Shown here in pieces: positions 15,951 through 24,018 of a stretch of 32,708 nucleotides of DNA. This DNA comes from Nitrospiria bacterium. Its GTDB lineage: Bacteria; Nitrospirota; Nitrospiria; SBBL01; JAADHI01. The notes beneath the pieces were generated by a model. It saw only the letters and a list, made by a program, of their open reading frames with translations, made no database searches and was not told where the DNA came from. The translations under genes and the position numbers were made by a program. Every line of letters begins with the position of its first letter. The stretch's first letter is position 1. The DNA lies in contig CALZIJ010000051.1 of assembly GCA_945787655.1 (NCBI GenBank), positions 1 to 32,708 of the forward strand. The letters run 5' to 3'.

Positions 15951-17264
15951 ATGATGAATCTTTTTCAAATCATACCCCCGGAGAGCAGTCATTCACTGTC
16001 CAGGGGGACCGCTGAAAACAACCCGAATATCCATCTTCAAAAGAAGGGGCGCGGGCAGAAAGAAGAAGCCGCACCCCTTTCAAAAACACCTAAAAATCCG
16101 TCAGAAGACGATCTATTTTCCTACGAATTAAAAAGGACTTATAAAGATAAACATGAAGTAGAAGGTAAGAAATTAAATGGAGGACTGAATGAATCATCGA
16201 TGTCCACTCTCCAATCGGATGTTCAGAATTCCGGCCACCCTGGAAACCTTCCTTCTATAAGCACAGCACTCGATACGACTACATTTTCTTCGGCCATAAC
16301 AGAGGCCAAAACACAGAAAACGGCTTCAAGTCATATTTTGGAATCTTCACAAAGCAAGCCAGAGATGGGTCAATCCAGTTCAAGTCATACCATGGCAATT
16401 CATGCATTATCGGAGTCCAGCGACAGTGCTGCATTCCCTCAACTGGTCAGCCGGATGCCGGATCATGGAGAACGCCAGAAAGGCTTAAACAATCCGGTTG
16501 AAAACAAACCTGTCCATCCAATGCCTCAAGCACTTCAGGCGAATTCGGGTGGAGCAAATCCCTATCTGATGGCCAAATCCCTCCAGTCTGGAAGACCGGC
16601 TGTTCAGTCGTTACAGGGACATGACTCGATCATTCCCTCTGAAAGCCCGGTAAATAGCACAACACTGTTTTCCAATGATCACAGTCTAGAGTCGCAAAAA
16701 GGGTTTGAGCAGGGACAAGGCCGGGGCTTTTTATCCCATTCACCCTTAGGGCTTTCCACGACATTACAGGAGTCAAAAGCGGCCTCCGATATCCAGATCA
16801 CGGGGGCGCTTTTTGAATCATTTTTAGAGACTGGTATGGATTTTTATGACGATCAATCCATTTTAAGACAGGTGGAGCATCATTTGAGGTCTTGGCGACC
16901 GGGTCAGAATGAGTCAATCCGCTTTTTGCTTGAGCCAAAGCAGTTGGGCATACTTCAAATTGATATTTTATTTCAGGAAAATGAAGTCACTGCGCATATG
17001 GTCACCGGAGATCCTTACGTAAAGGGTTTGCTTGAAGGAAATCGGGATTTTCTAGAGACAAACCTGAGAAGCCAAGGTTTTCAGATGCAACAATTCTCGG
17101 TGGACTTAGGCCGTCAGCAGGGTTTTTTAAATCATCAACATCCTGCGCCCGGGTTTTTAAAACCTGAATGGGCTGACCCGAATCAAACACAAACCGGGCC
17201 TTTGGATTTGCCTGAAAAGAATACAATGATTCAGGAAGCAGGACGCCTGAGTCTCTACATTTAG
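15951..17264 (+). CDS. fliK: FliK, hook-length control protein
   Basis: FliK is exported during hook growth, measures hook length and switches FlhB to filament-type substrates. The 437 residues have a long polar, Ser/Gln/Asn-rich, probably extended ruler region (about 1-290) and a compact Flg_hook C-terminal domain at about 310-400 (SIRFLLEPKQLGILQIDILF, then NRDFLETNLRSQGF), followed by a Gln/Pro-rich tail. The family usually sits after fliJ; here it leads a divergent operon with flgD and flgE, grouping hook genes under one sigma-54 promoter. Two tandem ATGs (15951, 15954) are possible starts; only a loose AGGA precedes them. Confidence 0.9.
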   Translation: MMNLFQIIPPESSHSLSRGTAENNPNIHLQKKGRGQKEEAAPLSKTPKNPSEDDLFSYELKRTYKDKHEVEGKKLNGGLNESSMSTLQSDVQNSGHPGNLPSISTALDTTTFSSAITEAKTQKTASSHILESSQSKPEMGQSSSSHTMAIHALSESSDSAAFPQLVSRMPDHGERQKGLNNPVENKPVHPMPQALQANSGGANPYLMAKSLQSGRPAVQSLQGHDSIIPSESPVNSTTLFSNDHSLESQKGFEQGQGRGFLSHSPLGLSTTLQESKAASDIQITGALFESFLETGMDFYDDQSILRQVEHHLRSWRPGQNESIRFLLEPKQLGILQIDILFQENEVTAHMVTGDPYVKGLLEGNRDFLETNLRSQGFQMQQFSVDLGRQQGFLNHQHPAPGFLKPEWADPNQTQTGPLDLPEKNTMIQEAGRLSLYI

Positions 17265-17278
17265 GAGGAAGAATAATT

Positions 17279-17911
17279 ATGGAAACTGTGAAACCGGACC
17301 CCTTGGGACAGGATGTGTTTTTAAGACTCTTAACCACACAATTAAAACATCAAGACCCCCTGGAGCCGATGAATGGAACAGAATTTGTGGCTCAGCTTGC
17401 ACAATTTACACAACTGGAGCAGACCACGGGGATGAATCAGCGCCTGCAGGAATTGGTGGATGGAAATGTGGCATTGAACCAATTTGGCGTTACGGGTTTG
17501 ATTGGAAAAGAAGTCAAAGTCGAGGGAGATCTGGTGATGTGGTCCGAAAATGGGGCTGTTGATCTTCCTTATTTGTTGGACGCCGAGGCGGCCGAAGTGG
17601 TGGTTCAAATCTCAAATCGCAATGGACAGATTGTGAGAACCTTGAGGCCGGGTTCGCAGGCTGCGGGTTTACAGTCCTTAAGTTGGGACGGACGGGATCA
17701 GGATGGCAATGCCCTGACATCCGGAGAATACTTGTTTGAAGTGGCTGCCAAAAATATCGAAGGGGAAGCTGTCGGGGTGGTCCAGTACAGTCAGGGAGAA
17801 GTCAGCCGGGTGTCGTATGAAGAGGGCATTTCGTACTTGGTCGTCAATGGCCAAAAGGTGCCCGCTTCTCAGATCGTTTCTGTGAGTCATTCATCAGGAA
17901 TCGACAATTAG
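17279..17911 (+). CDS. flgD: FlgD, hook-cap (basal-body rod modification) protein
   Basis: FlgD forms the cap under which hook subunits polymerise and is then discarded. Of 210 residues, the N-terminal export and cap part is clear (FLRLLTTQLKHQDPLEPM, then FVAQLAQFTQLEQ). The rest is a beta-rich FLG_D region with the FlgD_ig signature LSWDGRDQDGNALTSGEYLF. AGGAGG lies about 10 bases before the ATG. It lies between fliK and flgE, with 14 and 48 bases of spacing. Confidence 0.96.
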   Translation: METVKPDPLGQDVFLRLLTTQLKHQDPLEPMNGTEFVAQLAQFTQLEQTTGMNQRLQELVDGNVALNQFGVTGLIGKEVKVEGDLVMWSENGAVDLPYLLDAEAAEVVVQISNRNGQIVRTLRPGSQAAGLQSLSWDGRDQDGNALTSGEYLFEVAAKNIEGEAVGVVQYSQGEVSRVSYEEGISYLVVNGQKVPASQIVSVSHSSGIDN

Positions 17912-17959
17912 AGCATATAGAACAAATTTTAAACGGATTTCATAATAAGGAGGGTCAGC

Positions 17960-19264
17960 ATGGCAATATTAACATCCTTGTTTGCAGGGGTCAGTGGTCT
18001 TAATGCATTTGGTTCAGGGCTTTCAGTCATTAGTGACAATATCGCCAATATGAACACAATCGGGTTTAAGAATTCAGAAATCTCCTTTGCGGATTTAATC
18101 AGCAGCGGCCAGGGCCGGCGACAAATTGGCCGCGGGGTTTTTGTGAGTGACATACGATCCAATTTTGAACAGGGATCTTTTGAAACCACGGGAAATAACC
18201 TTGATCTTGCCGTAGAAGGGGAAGGGTTTTTCGTGATGCATGATTCTTCCGGTGCAGAATTTTATACACGGAGCGGGGCATTTAATATTAGTCAGAACGG
18301 TCTGGTTGAAAATTCAGGCGGGCTCCTGCTTCAGGGGATTCAGGCCAGCCAGTCTGGTGTCCTGACGGGGCAGATTGGGGATATCAATTTATCGCAAACG
18401 ACCTTCCCTCCTTTTGCCTCGACACAGATTGATGTTGTGGCCAATCTGGATTCGAGAGTCACCATCCCCGCGGCATTTGATGTCAACTCCCCCTCGACCA
18501 CGTCTAACTTTTCAACGAGTATCACGGTGAACGATTCGTTGGGTAACGGACATTTGGTTTCCGTCTATTTTAGAAAGAACACGACGGCACCGTCAGGCAA
18601 TACCTGGCAGTACTTTGCCGTGGTGGATGCGGCGGATGCAGAGCCCATCGCCCCTGCAACCACCGGGGTCGATACCATTATGGCCAATGGTACACTGACC
18701 TTTGGACCCGATGGCGCTTTAAATACGGCCAGCGCAACGACTTATCCTTTAGGCGGGTTTGATTTTTCTGGCGGGGCCACACAAAATCAGGTCATTGCTT
18801 TTGATTTTGGAATCAGTACGGGTGCAGGAGGCACAGGTCTGGACGGGATCACGCAATTCGGCGCGTCCTCCGGTACGCTCATTCAAACCCAGGATGGCTT
18901 CGCATCCGGTTCACTTTCTTCTGTTGCGATTAATAAAGATGGTATTGTGACCGGTCTTTTTACCAATGGTGAAAGTCGTACTCTGGCTCAACTGACGCTG
19001 GCCCGCTTTAACAACAAACAGGGGTTAAGCAAGGTGGGTGATAATCTTTACACGATTACCGCCGATTCGGGGCAGCCTGTTTTGGGGGTCGCCAATGCCG
19101 CGGGTTCGGGCCGTATTCTTTCAAATTCTTTGGAACTTTCCAATAGTGACCTGGCGCAGCAATTTGTAAAAATGATTGAATATCAACGCGGATTTCAAGC
19201 CAACTCCCGTATCATTTCGACGACGGATGATCTACTTCAGGAACTGGTTAATATCCGAAGATAG
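17960..19264 (+). CDS. flgE: FlgE, flagellar hook protein
   Basis: FlgE polymerises into the hook, the universal joint between rod and filament. 434 residues: N-terminal D0 segment (LTSLFAGVSGLNAFG, SDNIANMNTIGFKNSEISF), middle domains with DSLGNGHLVSVYF, and a C-terminal D0 helix (SNSDLAQQFVKMIEYQRGFQ, then ISTTDDLLQELVNIRR) typical of hook proteins. AAGGAGG is well placed before the ATG. A strong terminator follows the stop codon within 15 bases, making this the last gene of its operon. Confidence 0.97.
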   Translation: MAILTSLFAGVSGLNAFGSGLSVISDNIANMNTIGFKNSEISFADLISSGQGRRQIGRGVFVSDIRSNFEQGSFETTGNNLDLAVEGEGFFVMHDSSGAEFYTRSGAFNISQNGLVENSGGLLLQGIQASQSGVLTGQIGDINLSQTTFPPFASTQIDVVANLDSRVTIPAAFDVNSPSTTSNFSTSITVNDSLGNGHLVSVYFRKNTTAPSGNTWQYFAVVDAADAEPIAPATTGVDTIMANGTLTFGPDGALNTASATTYPLGGFDFSGGATQNQVIAFDFGISTGAGGTGLDGITQFGASSGTLIQTQDGFASGSLSSVAINKDGIVTGLFTNGESRTLAQLTLARFNNKQGLSKVGDNLYTITADSGQPVLGVANAAGSGRILSNSLELSNSDLAQQFVKMIEYQRGFQANSRIISTTDDLLQELVNIRR

Positions 19265-19277
19265 CCCTCTTCTTTAT

Positions 19278-19331
19278 CCGGGTGAAGGGAATGCAAGGCA
19301 TCTCCCTTCACCCGGTGTTCTTTCTTTATTT
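19278..19331 (+). terminator. Rho-independent terminator after flgE
   Basis: A perfect 13-bp stem (CCGGGTGAAGGGA at 19278-19290 with its complement at 19303-19315) has a 12-base loop and is followed by a T-rich tract (TGTTCTTTCTTTATTT). It ends the fliK-flgD-flgE operon and separates it from fliL. Confidence 0.9.
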
Positions 19332-19348
19332 AAGAGAATCGTTCTTCT

Positions 19349-19362
19349 GTCAATATCATGAC
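19349..19362. promoter_or_regulatory. GTCA-N6-TGAC box, candidate FleQ-type activator site for fliL operon
   Basis: GTCAATATCATGAC shares the GTCA...TGAC arms and 14-bp span with the palindrome at 12650 and strongly resembles the Pseudomonas FleQ box (GTCAATAAATTGAC form). It is centred about 110 bp upstream of the -24 element of the fliL promoter. Confidence 0.6.
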
Positions 19363-19465
19363 ATTTCAATATTATTGCTTGACGACCTCATCACTTTAAA
19401 GCCTTTTTGATCGCACAGGGGCCTGTTTAGACGGGCCTATCCCTTGTTTCTTCCCCATTAAAACA

Positions 19466-19480
19466 CGGCATAAAGATTGC
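19466..19480 (+). promoter_or_regulatory. Sigma-54 -24/-12 promoter of the fliL-to-flhA/fliA operon
   Basis: CGGCATAAAGATTGC has GG and GC exactly 10 bases apart, GGCAT at -24 and TTGC at -12; only the first T of TGGCA is changed to C. Transcription should begin near 19492. No other convincing promoter was seen before 32604, so this probably drives the whole 13-kb gene run. Confidence 0.8.
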
Positions 19481-19600
19481 TATATCAGAGATTGCTATTG
19501 GGCAATAGAACCAGAAAGAGACATACGCAACACGGTGGGTTTCCTGCGCGCTGGCCTGATTCAGTAATTAGGGGGGTGTTGTCTCTGTTAGGAGGACGAT

Positions 19601-20152
19601 ATGGCGGATGAAGAAGAGGTACAGGAGAAAAAGGGGCCTGGAATAAAACTCATTTTAATTATTGGTGTGGTGGTCGGCGCAGCCGTTGGCGGCGGTGTGG
19701 CTTTTTTTCTGAAAGGGAGCAGTCCACCTCCGGCTCCCCCAGCCGCGGCCGCTGATGCCTCAGCGGGTGAAGAAGAGCCGGCGGAGACCTCTGAAGCCAA
19801 ACCTGAAGCAGAAGCGGAAGAAGCTGAAGGGGAGGGTGCAGAACTTGAAGAAGGGGGTATTTTCGAGCTTGAACCCTTTATTGTGAATTTGGCGGACACC
19901 ACAAAAATCCGATATTTAAAAATTAATATCAAACTGGAGCTGATGAAATCCAAATACGCCGATGATTTAAATGCCAGGCTGCCACAAATCCGGGATACTT
20001 TGCTGCTCCTCCTGAGCAGTAAGGAATTTGCGGCGATTCGTACGGTAGAAGGCAAAATGGAGTTGCGGGACGAAGTATTGCAACGAGTCAATGCCATCTT
20101 TAGAAACAATAAGGTGAAGATGGCCTATTTTACTGACTTTGTCACCCAGTAG
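19601..20152 (+). CDS. fliL: FliL, stator-associated basal-body membrane protein
   Basis: FliL is a single-pass inner-membrane protein that rings the stator and supports torque. 183 residues: a short cytoplasmic acidic N-terminus, a membrane helix at about 15-37 with glycine-rich spacing, a Pro/Ala/Glu-rich periplasmic linker (about 41-84), and the FliL domain (FELEPFIVNLADTTKIRYLKI, then LLLLSSKEFAAIRTVEGK). The acidic low-complexity linker is longer than in many FliL proteins. TTAGGAGG lies before the ATG. It is the first gene of the operon. Confidence 0.95.
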   Translation: MADEEEVQEKKGPGIKLILIIGVVVGAAVGGGVAFFLKGSSPPPAPPAAAADASAGEEEPAETSEAKPEAEAEEAEGEGAELEEGGIFELEPFIVNLADTTKIRYLKINIKLELMKSKYADDLNARLPQIRDTLLLLLSSKEFAAIRTVEGKMELRDEVLQRVNAIFRNNKVKMAYFTDFVTQ

Positions 20153-20165
20153 CAGGAGCTGAGTC

Positions 20166-21146
20166 ATGGCAGAAAAAATTCTCTCCCAGGATGAAGTTGA
20201 AGCTTTACTTCAAGGGGTCGAAGGAGGAGAGGTTGAAACTGAGACAAACGTCAATCCCGGTGAGGCGCGCGACTATGAGTTCGGCAATCAGGAACGGATT
20301 ATTCGTGGGCGTATGCCCAGCCTGGAGATTATGAATGAACGCTTTGCCCGTTATTTTCAAGCCTCAATGGTGAATTTTCTCAAAAAAGATATTGAGGTGG
20401 TTCCGGTATCGATCGATATGCCGCGGTTCGGCGCTTTGATGCGGAAAATTCCCCTTCCCAGCAGCATTAATATCGTTAAGATGAACCCTTTAAGAGGGAC
20501 CAATTTGGTTGTTCTGGATACCAAGTTTGTGTATCGCTTGGTCGAACTCTATTTTGGCGGATCGGGGCAAACCTACGTCAAAATAGAGGGCCGAAACTTC
20601 ACTCCCATTGAACACCGCATTATTAACAAAGTGGTGAGCAAAATTCTCGTTGATCTTGAAAAAGCCTGGAAACCGGTTTTCCCCATAGAAATCTCGACGG
20701 TCCGAACCGAGATCAATCCGCAATTTGCCAATATCGTCGCGCCGACCGAAATGGCCATTACCTCGCTCTTTAAAGTGGAAATTGACGGGGAGGGCGGGGA
20801 TATTTTTATCAGCATGCCCTACACCAATATTGAGCCCATCCGTGAAAAACTATACGGGGGATTTCAAAGTGATCAGGACGAAGTCAACAAGGTCTGGTCG
20901 GACCGGTTTAGGGCGCAGCTGATTGAAAGTCCCTTGAATCTTGTTGCCGAAATCGGCTGTTCAGAAATCACGGTTCGGGAAGTGACTCGGCTTTCTGTGG
21001 GTGACGTCATTATGCTGAACAAAACGGTCAATGAAGACCTTGAATTAAAAGTGGAAGGGAAAACGATCTTTCAAGGGAAACCCGGTCTTCATCAAGGCAG
21101 TGTTGCAATGCAAATTACCTCACTGGCCAACAGCAGAGAGCAATAA
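20166..21146 (+). CDS. fliM: FliM, flagellar motor switch protein
   Basis: FliM makes the C-ring wall and receives CheY-P. 326 residues: N-terminal CheY-binding peptide LSQDEVEALLQGV at 6-18, middle CheC-like domain (LEIMNERFARYFQASM, then RLVELYFGGSGQ), and C-terminal SPOA domain (LVAEIGCSEITVREVTRLSVGDVI). AGGAG lies 7 bases before the ATG. The intact CheY-binding peptide implies chemotactic switching in this organism. Confidence 0.97.
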   Translation: MAEKILSQDEVEALLQGVEGGEVETETNVNPGEARDYEFGNQERIIRGRMPSLEIMNERFARYFQASMVNFLKKDIEVVPVSIDMPRFGALMRKIPLPSSINIVKMNPLRGTNLVVLDTKFVYRLVELYFGGSGQTYVKIEGRNFTPIEHRIINKVVSKILVDLEKAWKPVFPIEISTVRTEINPQFANIVAPTEMAITSLFKVEIDGEGGDIFISMPYTNIEPIREKLYGGFQSDQDEVNKVWSDRFRAQLIESPLNLVAEIGCSEITVREVTRLSVGDVIMLNKTVNEDLELKVEGKTIFQGKPGLHQGSVAMQITSLANSREQ

Positions 21147-21163
21147 ACGCTTGGAGGATGTCG

Positions 21164-21664
21164 ATGGCAGAAGAAGCAGAAAATCAGGCCGCTCCTGACG
21201 AAAAAGAAGATGAGATGGCCCGTGAAATGGCAGAAGCCATGGCCGCTGAGGGACAGTCTGGCGGAGAGTCCCCGGAAGGAAAAGAGGGGAATGAAGCGGC
21301 GGCAGAGGCTTCCGGGGACAAGGGTGATGTCGGCGCCGAGAAAGAAAACGGAGTCAAGAAAAAATCGCTTGAGCCCTTAAAGGCTAATCCTTCCGGAGAG
21401 CCTTTGGGAAATCTTGATTTTATTTTGGATGTCCCTCTCCAGGTCACGGTCAATCTGGGAAATGCAAAAATGCAGATTAAAGAACTCTTGCAACTCGGGC
21501 AAGGCTCGGTCGTCGAGCTTGAAAAGATGGCCGGGGAACCGATGGATGTGTATATCGGAGACAAACTGGTCGCCCGTGGTGACGTGGTGGTGGTGAACGA
21601 GAAATTTGGCGTGCGCTTAACTGACATTGTCAGCACTGTCGACCGTATCCAGAATCTAGGTTGA
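21164..21664 (+). CDS. fliN: FliN, flagellar motor switch protein with acidic N-terminal extension
   Basis: FliN forms the base of the C-ring and a docking site for FliH. The SPOA domain is at about 83-164 (LDFILDVPLQVTVNLGNAKM, then LLQLGQGSVVELEKMAGEPM, VYIGDKLVARGDVVVVNEKFGVR). Ahead of it lies about 80 residues of Glu/Ala/Gly-rich, disordered-looking sequence, which raises the length to 166 against about 137 in E. coli. GGAGG placed 6 bases before the second ATG (21164) favours that start over 21158. Confidence 0.96.
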   Translation: MAEEAENQAAPDEKEDEMAREMAEAMAAEGQSGGESPEGKEGNEAAAEASGDKGDVGAEKENGVKKKSLEPLKANPSGEPLGNLDFILDVPLQVTVNLGNAKMQIKELLQLGQGSVVELEKMAGEPMDVYIGDKLVARGDVVVVNEKFGVRLTDIVSTVDRIQNLG

Positions 21665-21768
21665 ATAGAAGTTGGATTTTGAAAACAGACACCTCAAGAA
21701 GAAACGGGGCATGGCCTTGATAGAGTTTATACCAACAATACCTTTGAAACTTAAGGTAAGGGGCAGTC

Positions 21769-22074
21769 GTGGATGATCCTTTTGCCAGCTTGGTGAAAAT
21801 GGTTTCGGCCTTACTGCTGGTGCTGGGCCTTATCCTCTTCTGTGCCTTTGGCGCAAGACGTCTTCTGCGTTCGCGTTTCAGCCGCTGGAGCAATACCCCT
21901 ATGATTCAGGTGATCTCAACTGCGTATCTGGGGCCAAAAAAAGAAGTTTCTATTATCGAGGTTGGAAAACAATACCTGGTGCTTGGCGTGACACCCAATC
22001 AGATTTCGCTTTTAACACGTTTGGATGAATCTCCCATACAACAGGAAACGAAGCCCTTGGCGGAAATAAAATAA
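21769..22074 (+). CDS. fliO: FliO, flagellar export-gate assembly protein
   Basis: FliO is a small bitopic membrane protein that helps FliP form the export pore. 101 residues with one membrane helix at about 7-27 ([16 protein letters not shown]), then the basic cytoplasmic part characteristic of FliO ([22 protein letters not shown]). The start is a GTG with AAGGGG upstream. It follows fliN after 104 bases in which no gene or promoter is clear. Confidence 0.9.
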   Translation: MDDPFASLVKMVSALLLVLGLILFCAFGARRLLRSRFSRWSNTPMIQVISTAYLGPKKEVSIIEVGKQYLVLGVTPNQISLLTRLDESPIQQETKPLAEIK

Positions 22075-22075
22075 T

Positions 22076-22858
22076 TTGGATACCACGATTAAAAAAAACC
22101 GGATGTTGTTTACTGTGCTGGGACTGCTTGTCTTGGGCATTCTGTTTATTTTTCCTTGGAGTCTTTTTGCTCAGGAAGCCGCATCCGGTGCGCCCTCGGT
22201 GACCGTCAGCCTCGGTGAAGGAACCCCGAATCGTTTTTCAGTGGCCATTCAAATATTAATCCTCTTAACTGTTTTATCGCTGGCGCCCGCGATTTTTATC
22301 ATGATGACCTCGTTCACCCGAATTGTGGTCGTCCTTTCTTTCATGCGGCAGGCTTTTGGAACCCAGCAGTCTCCCCCGAACCAGGTCTTGATCGGTCTGG
22401 CCCTTTTTCTCACCTTTCTGGTCATGGCGCCCGTCTGGCAGGAAGTCAACAAAGAAGCTTTGCAGCCTTATCTTCAGGAAGAAATATCACAGCAAGACGC
22501 TCTGGATTTGGCCATCATCCCGGTCCGTAATTTTATGTTGAGACAGGTGCGGGAAAAGGATTTATCCCTGTTTGTGAAAATTGCCAAACTGCCCCAGCCT
22601 AAAAATCCGTCGGAGCTACCCACATTTACCGTGATTCCGGCCTTCATGATCAGCGAGTTGCGTACCGCTTTTCAGATTGGATTTTTGGTGTATTTGCCGT
22701 TTCTTGTGATCGATATTGTTGTGGCCAGCATTTTGATGTCGATGGGGATGATGATGCTGCCTCCCGTGATGATCTCTCTCCCGTTTAAGCTGATCCTTTT
22801 TGTACTCGCGGACGGCTGGTATCTCGTGGTGGGTTCATTGGTGAAAGGATTTGCATGA
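22076..22858 (+). CDS. fliP: FliP, flagellar export-gate protein
   Basis: FliP forms, with FliQ and FliR, the helical export pore inside the MS ring. 260 residues: a cleavable signal peptide ([17 protein letters not shown] to about residue 33), then the family core ([39 protein letters not shown] in sequence) and C-terminal membrane helices. The start is taken as the TTG at 22076, which gives the signal peptide its basic n-region; an ATG at 22103 would give an uncharged one. It begins one base after the fliO stop. Confidence 0.95.
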   Translation: MDTTIKKNRMLFTVLGLLVLGILFIFPWSLFAQEAASGAPSVTVSLGEGTPNRFSVAIQILILLTVLSLAPAIFIMMTSFTRIVVVLSFMRQAFGTQQSPPNQVLIGLALFLTFLVMAPVWQEVNKEALQPYLQEEISQQDALDLAIIPVRNFMLRQVREKDLSLFVKIAKLPQPKNPSELPTFTVIPAFMISELRTAFQIGFLVYLPFLVIDIVVASILMSMGMMMLPPVMISLPFKLILFVLADGWYLVVGSLVKGFA

Positions 22859-22922
22859 ATATACTTATTCGGAATCAAGATCGTATTCGTTTTTTGCCGT
22901 TAGCAAGATGGTGGGATAAGAC

Positions 22923-23192
22923 ATGACGCCTGAATTTGTGATCGAAATGGTCCAACGCACAGTAGAAGTATCGGTTTTGTTATCGGCCCCGGTGTTGGTG
23001 TCCAGTCTATTAATCGGTTTGGTCGTCAGCTTGTTTCAGGCCGTGACCCAGATTAATGAAGCGACATTAACTTTTTTACCCAAAATATTGATCGCAGGGC
23101 TGTCATTGGCTTTTTTCCTGCCTTGGATGCTGACGGTCATTATCGGATTTACCAGCAGAATTTTAATGAATTTACCGGTTTATACGGGGTGA
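22923..23192 (+). CDS. fliQ: FliQ, flagellar export-gate protein
   Basis: FliQ is a two-helix hairpin component wrapped around the export pore. The 89 residues match the family: PEFVIEMVQRTVEVSVLLSA, VSLFQAVTQINEATLTFLPK, then the second helix and NLPVYTG. The stop codon overlaps the fliR ATG (TGATG). It lies 64 bases after fliP, a gap that holds no gene. Confidence 0.96.
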   Translation: MTPEFVIEMVQRTVEVSVLLSAPVLVSSLLIGLVVSLFQAVTQINEATLTFLPKILIAGLSLAFFLPWMLTVIIGFTSRILMNLPVYTG

Positions 23193-23992
23193 TGAAAGAG
23201 AAGATGATGAGTATTCCTGCCATTCAAGAAATCCTTCAACACGGACCGGCCTTCCTGTTTATTGTGGTCCGTGTTGCGGCCTTTTTTGTTGCAATGCCGC
23301 TCATTGGCGGAGGAAGTGTCCCGGCCATGATTAAAGTCATGCTGGTGCTCTCCATGTCCTTCGTCCTGTTTCAAGTGGTAGAGGTGGCGCCAATGGCGCC
23401 TTTGACATTGCTTTCATTAACGACGGGCCTCTTTGGCGAGTTTTTAATCGGTTTGACCATGAGTCTGGGCGTGAACATGCTTTTTGCGGCGGTGGAAATC
23501 GGTTCGGAAATTATTGGCATGCAAATGGGTTTTGGCAGCGCAAACCTATTTGACCCAATATCAAACCGTCAAACCTCCCTGATTGCGAGACTTGAGGGTT
23601 TGGTGGCCATGCTGGTGTTCCTTGCCATCAACGGTCACTACATTGTCATCGAAAGCCTGGTGTTCAGTTTTGAATTCATTCCGTCATCCGGGTTTTATCC
23701 GTCGGGAGCATTGATTCAATATTTAATGAAATTGGCGTCAAGAATGTTCCTGATTGGTTTGAAAGTTGGCATCCCGGTCATTGTCGCTTTGCTGCTGGCC
23801 AATGCCATCATCGGAATCTTGTCACGTGTTATTCCGCAAATGAATGTCCTTTTATTCAGTTTCCCCGTTACGATCACATTGGGGCTTTTAATTGTGGGAT
23901 TTTCATTGCCTGTCTTTGTCAGTATTTTGACCGAGGAAATTTCCTCGTTAAAACAGGTGTTGCCTGGTGTACTCATCAGGATGTCACCGTAA
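23192..23992 (+). CDS. fliR: FliR, flagellar export-gate protein
   Basis: FliR completes the FliP5-FliQ4-FliR1 pore. From the ATG at 23192, which overlaps the fliQ stop codon, the product is 266 residues, the usual length, with several membrane helices (VRVAAFFVAMPLIGG, GLFGEFLIGLTMSLGVNMLF, ALLLANAIIGILSRVIPQMN). An in-frame ATG at 23123 would run through fliQ and add 23 polar residues alien to the family. Typical gene order fliP-Q-R-flhB supports the call. Confidence 0.95.
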   Translation: MKEKMMSIPAIQEILQHGPAFLFIVVRVAAFFVAMPLIGGGSVPAMIKVMLVLSMSFVLFQVVEVAPMAPLTLLSLTTGLFGEFLIGLTMSLGVNMLFAAVEIGSEIIGMQMGFGSANLFDPISNRQTSLIARLEGLVAMLVFLAINGHYIVIESLVFSFEFIPSSGFYPSGALIQYLMKLASRMFLIGLKVGIPVIVALLLANAIIGILSRVIPQMNVLLFSFPVTITLGLLIVGFSLPVFVSILTEEISSLKQVLPGVLIRMSP

Positions 23993-24018
23993 TCATTAAT
24001 GAACACTAGGGCATAAAT

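Larger units (their letters stand above)
19265..19600. other. Intergenic control region flgE-fliL (336 bases)
   Basis: No gene is present. In order it holds the flgE terminator, a GTCA-N6-TGAC box at 19349-19362, a sigma-54 promoter at 19466-19480, and a leader of about 109 bases. The leader begins with CTATTG-GG-CAATAG (19495-19508), a small inverted repeat. A 10-base direct repeat AGATTGCTAT occurs at 19474-19483 and 19489-19498, overlapping the -12 element and the predicted start point. Confidence 0.7.

Noticed and set aside
19588-20109. 173-residue Ser/Ala/Pro-rich minus-strand ORF opposite fliL
   Set aside because: It is the antisense shadow of the Glu/Ala-rich FliL linker, which creates long open antisense frames. 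The similar ORF opposite fliN (21184-21636) is rejected for the same reason.
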